64,000 nt of DNA from Amaricoccus solimangrovi (GTDB lineage: Bacteria; Pseudomonadota; Alphaproteobacteria; Rhodobacterales; Rhodobacteraceae). The stretch spans positions 151,984 through 215,983 of the forward strand of contig NZ_VFRP01000007.1 of assembly GCF_006385685.1 (NCBI RefSeq), read 5' to 3'. Shown here piece after piece: positions 63,864 to 64,000 of this stretch. The notes below the pieces were generated by a model. That model did not search any database, had not been told where the DNA came from, and worked only from the letters and a program-made list of their open reading frames with translations. Position 1 is the first letter of the stretch; each line of letters begins with the position of its first letter. A program made the position numbers and the translations under genes.

Positions 63864-64000
63864 CAGGCCGCCCTGAGGCCGAGGATCTCCCGCGCCTGCG
63901 CGTAGCCCGCCACCGGCCGCTCGTATTTCTCGCAGAGCTCGACCACGCGGCGGACCAGCGCGGCGTTCGAGGGCGCGAGGGTGGATTTGTCGAGCCGCAG
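63863..64000 (-). CDS. Probable 3-keto-5-aminohexanoate cleavage (BKACE) family protein, C-terminus only
   Basis: The last 45 residues of a gene that runs off the right edge. The tail RLDKSTLAPSNAALVRRVVE followed by LCEKYERPVAGYAQAREILG matches the C-terminal helix pair of BKACE proteins, which cleave beta-keto acids with acetyl-CoA. It is coupled to pcaB through a TGATG junction, so it probably acts in the same aromatic or keto-acid catabolic operon; the substrate cannot be inferred from this fragment. Confidence 0.65.
   Translation of the reverse strand: MRLDKSTLAPSNAALVRRVVELCEKYERPVAGYAQAREILGLRAA

Noticed and set aside
62493..63905. A 470-codon plus-strand frame antisense to pcaB
   Set aside because: Arg/Gly/Glu-rich shadow; pcaB on the minus strand has the fumarate lyase signature.

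Overview
This 64 kb window is GC-rich (by eye about 70% or more), densely coded chromosome from an alphaproteobacterium. The gene content points to the order Rhodobacterales: a TrgB-like Nudix protein next to cysK, a ChrR-type zinc/cupin protein beside a photolyase, the run yceD-rpmF-plsX-fabH-ihfA-merR, a double-domain dCTP deaminase, a DUF1467 protein beside methylmalonyl-CoA epimerase, and glcDEF. Assignment below order level is not possible from the sequence alone. Almost everything is housekeeping core genome. The accessory-looking parts are two pentapeptide-repeat membrane proteins (39.7-44.3 kb) and one base-composition outlier (61.3-62.5 kb).

Layout. 0-13.5 kb: rplU-rpmA and a partial acetyltransferase; a stress and sulfur block (MscS-like channel, cysK, trgB-like Nudix protein, orphan ChrR-like protein with a possible ECF promoter, CPD photolyase, bifunctional sulfate adenylyltransferase/APS kinase, msrB); the first copy of a dispersed structured repeat; and the dTDP-sugar genes rfbB-rfbD-rfbA without rfbC. 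13.8-21.6 kb: outer-membrane biogenesis (tamA-tamB, bamE) and yceD. 21.6-27 kb: rpmF-plsX-fabH, ihfA, a MerR regulator, a tRNA-Pro(GGG) whose 3' part overlaps the apparent start of dcd, and clpS. 27-39.5 kb: chromosome segregation (scpAB), cell-wall recycling (nagZ) with a SPOR protein, argS, xseA, purD, mce, a likely 43-residue membrane protein, an EI24/CysZ-like protein, a nitroreductase, a tyrosine phosphatase and an acetyltransferase.

39.7-44.3 kb holds two related-looking pentapeptide-repeat membrane proteins around a DUF1993 gene. The second carries fifteen in-phase 30-bp repeats that are nearly identical at DNA level. 44.3-56.2 kb: aspS, pabB-pabC, cfa, the second copy of the dispersed repeat, an EamA exporter, carB, a BrnA-like open frame without its own stop, a SleB-type hydrolase, a universal stress protein and an hsp20 whose Shine-Dalgarno sequence lies in a short hairpin resembling an RNA thermometer. 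56.3-64 kb: glcD-glcE-glcF translationally coupled to a trypsin-like protease gene, a compositionally foreign membrane protein, and the end of a probable aromatic catabolism operon (partial BKACE gene, pcaB).

The strongest candidates for something undescribed are the dispersed four-hairpin element downstream of msrB and cfa (127 nt with two differences, both neutral for the predicted fold), the recently expanded 30-bp repeat array, and the hsp20 leader hairpin. No complete new defence, secretion or biosynthetic system was found. All functional calls rest on motif recognition by eye; no database search or folding program was run.
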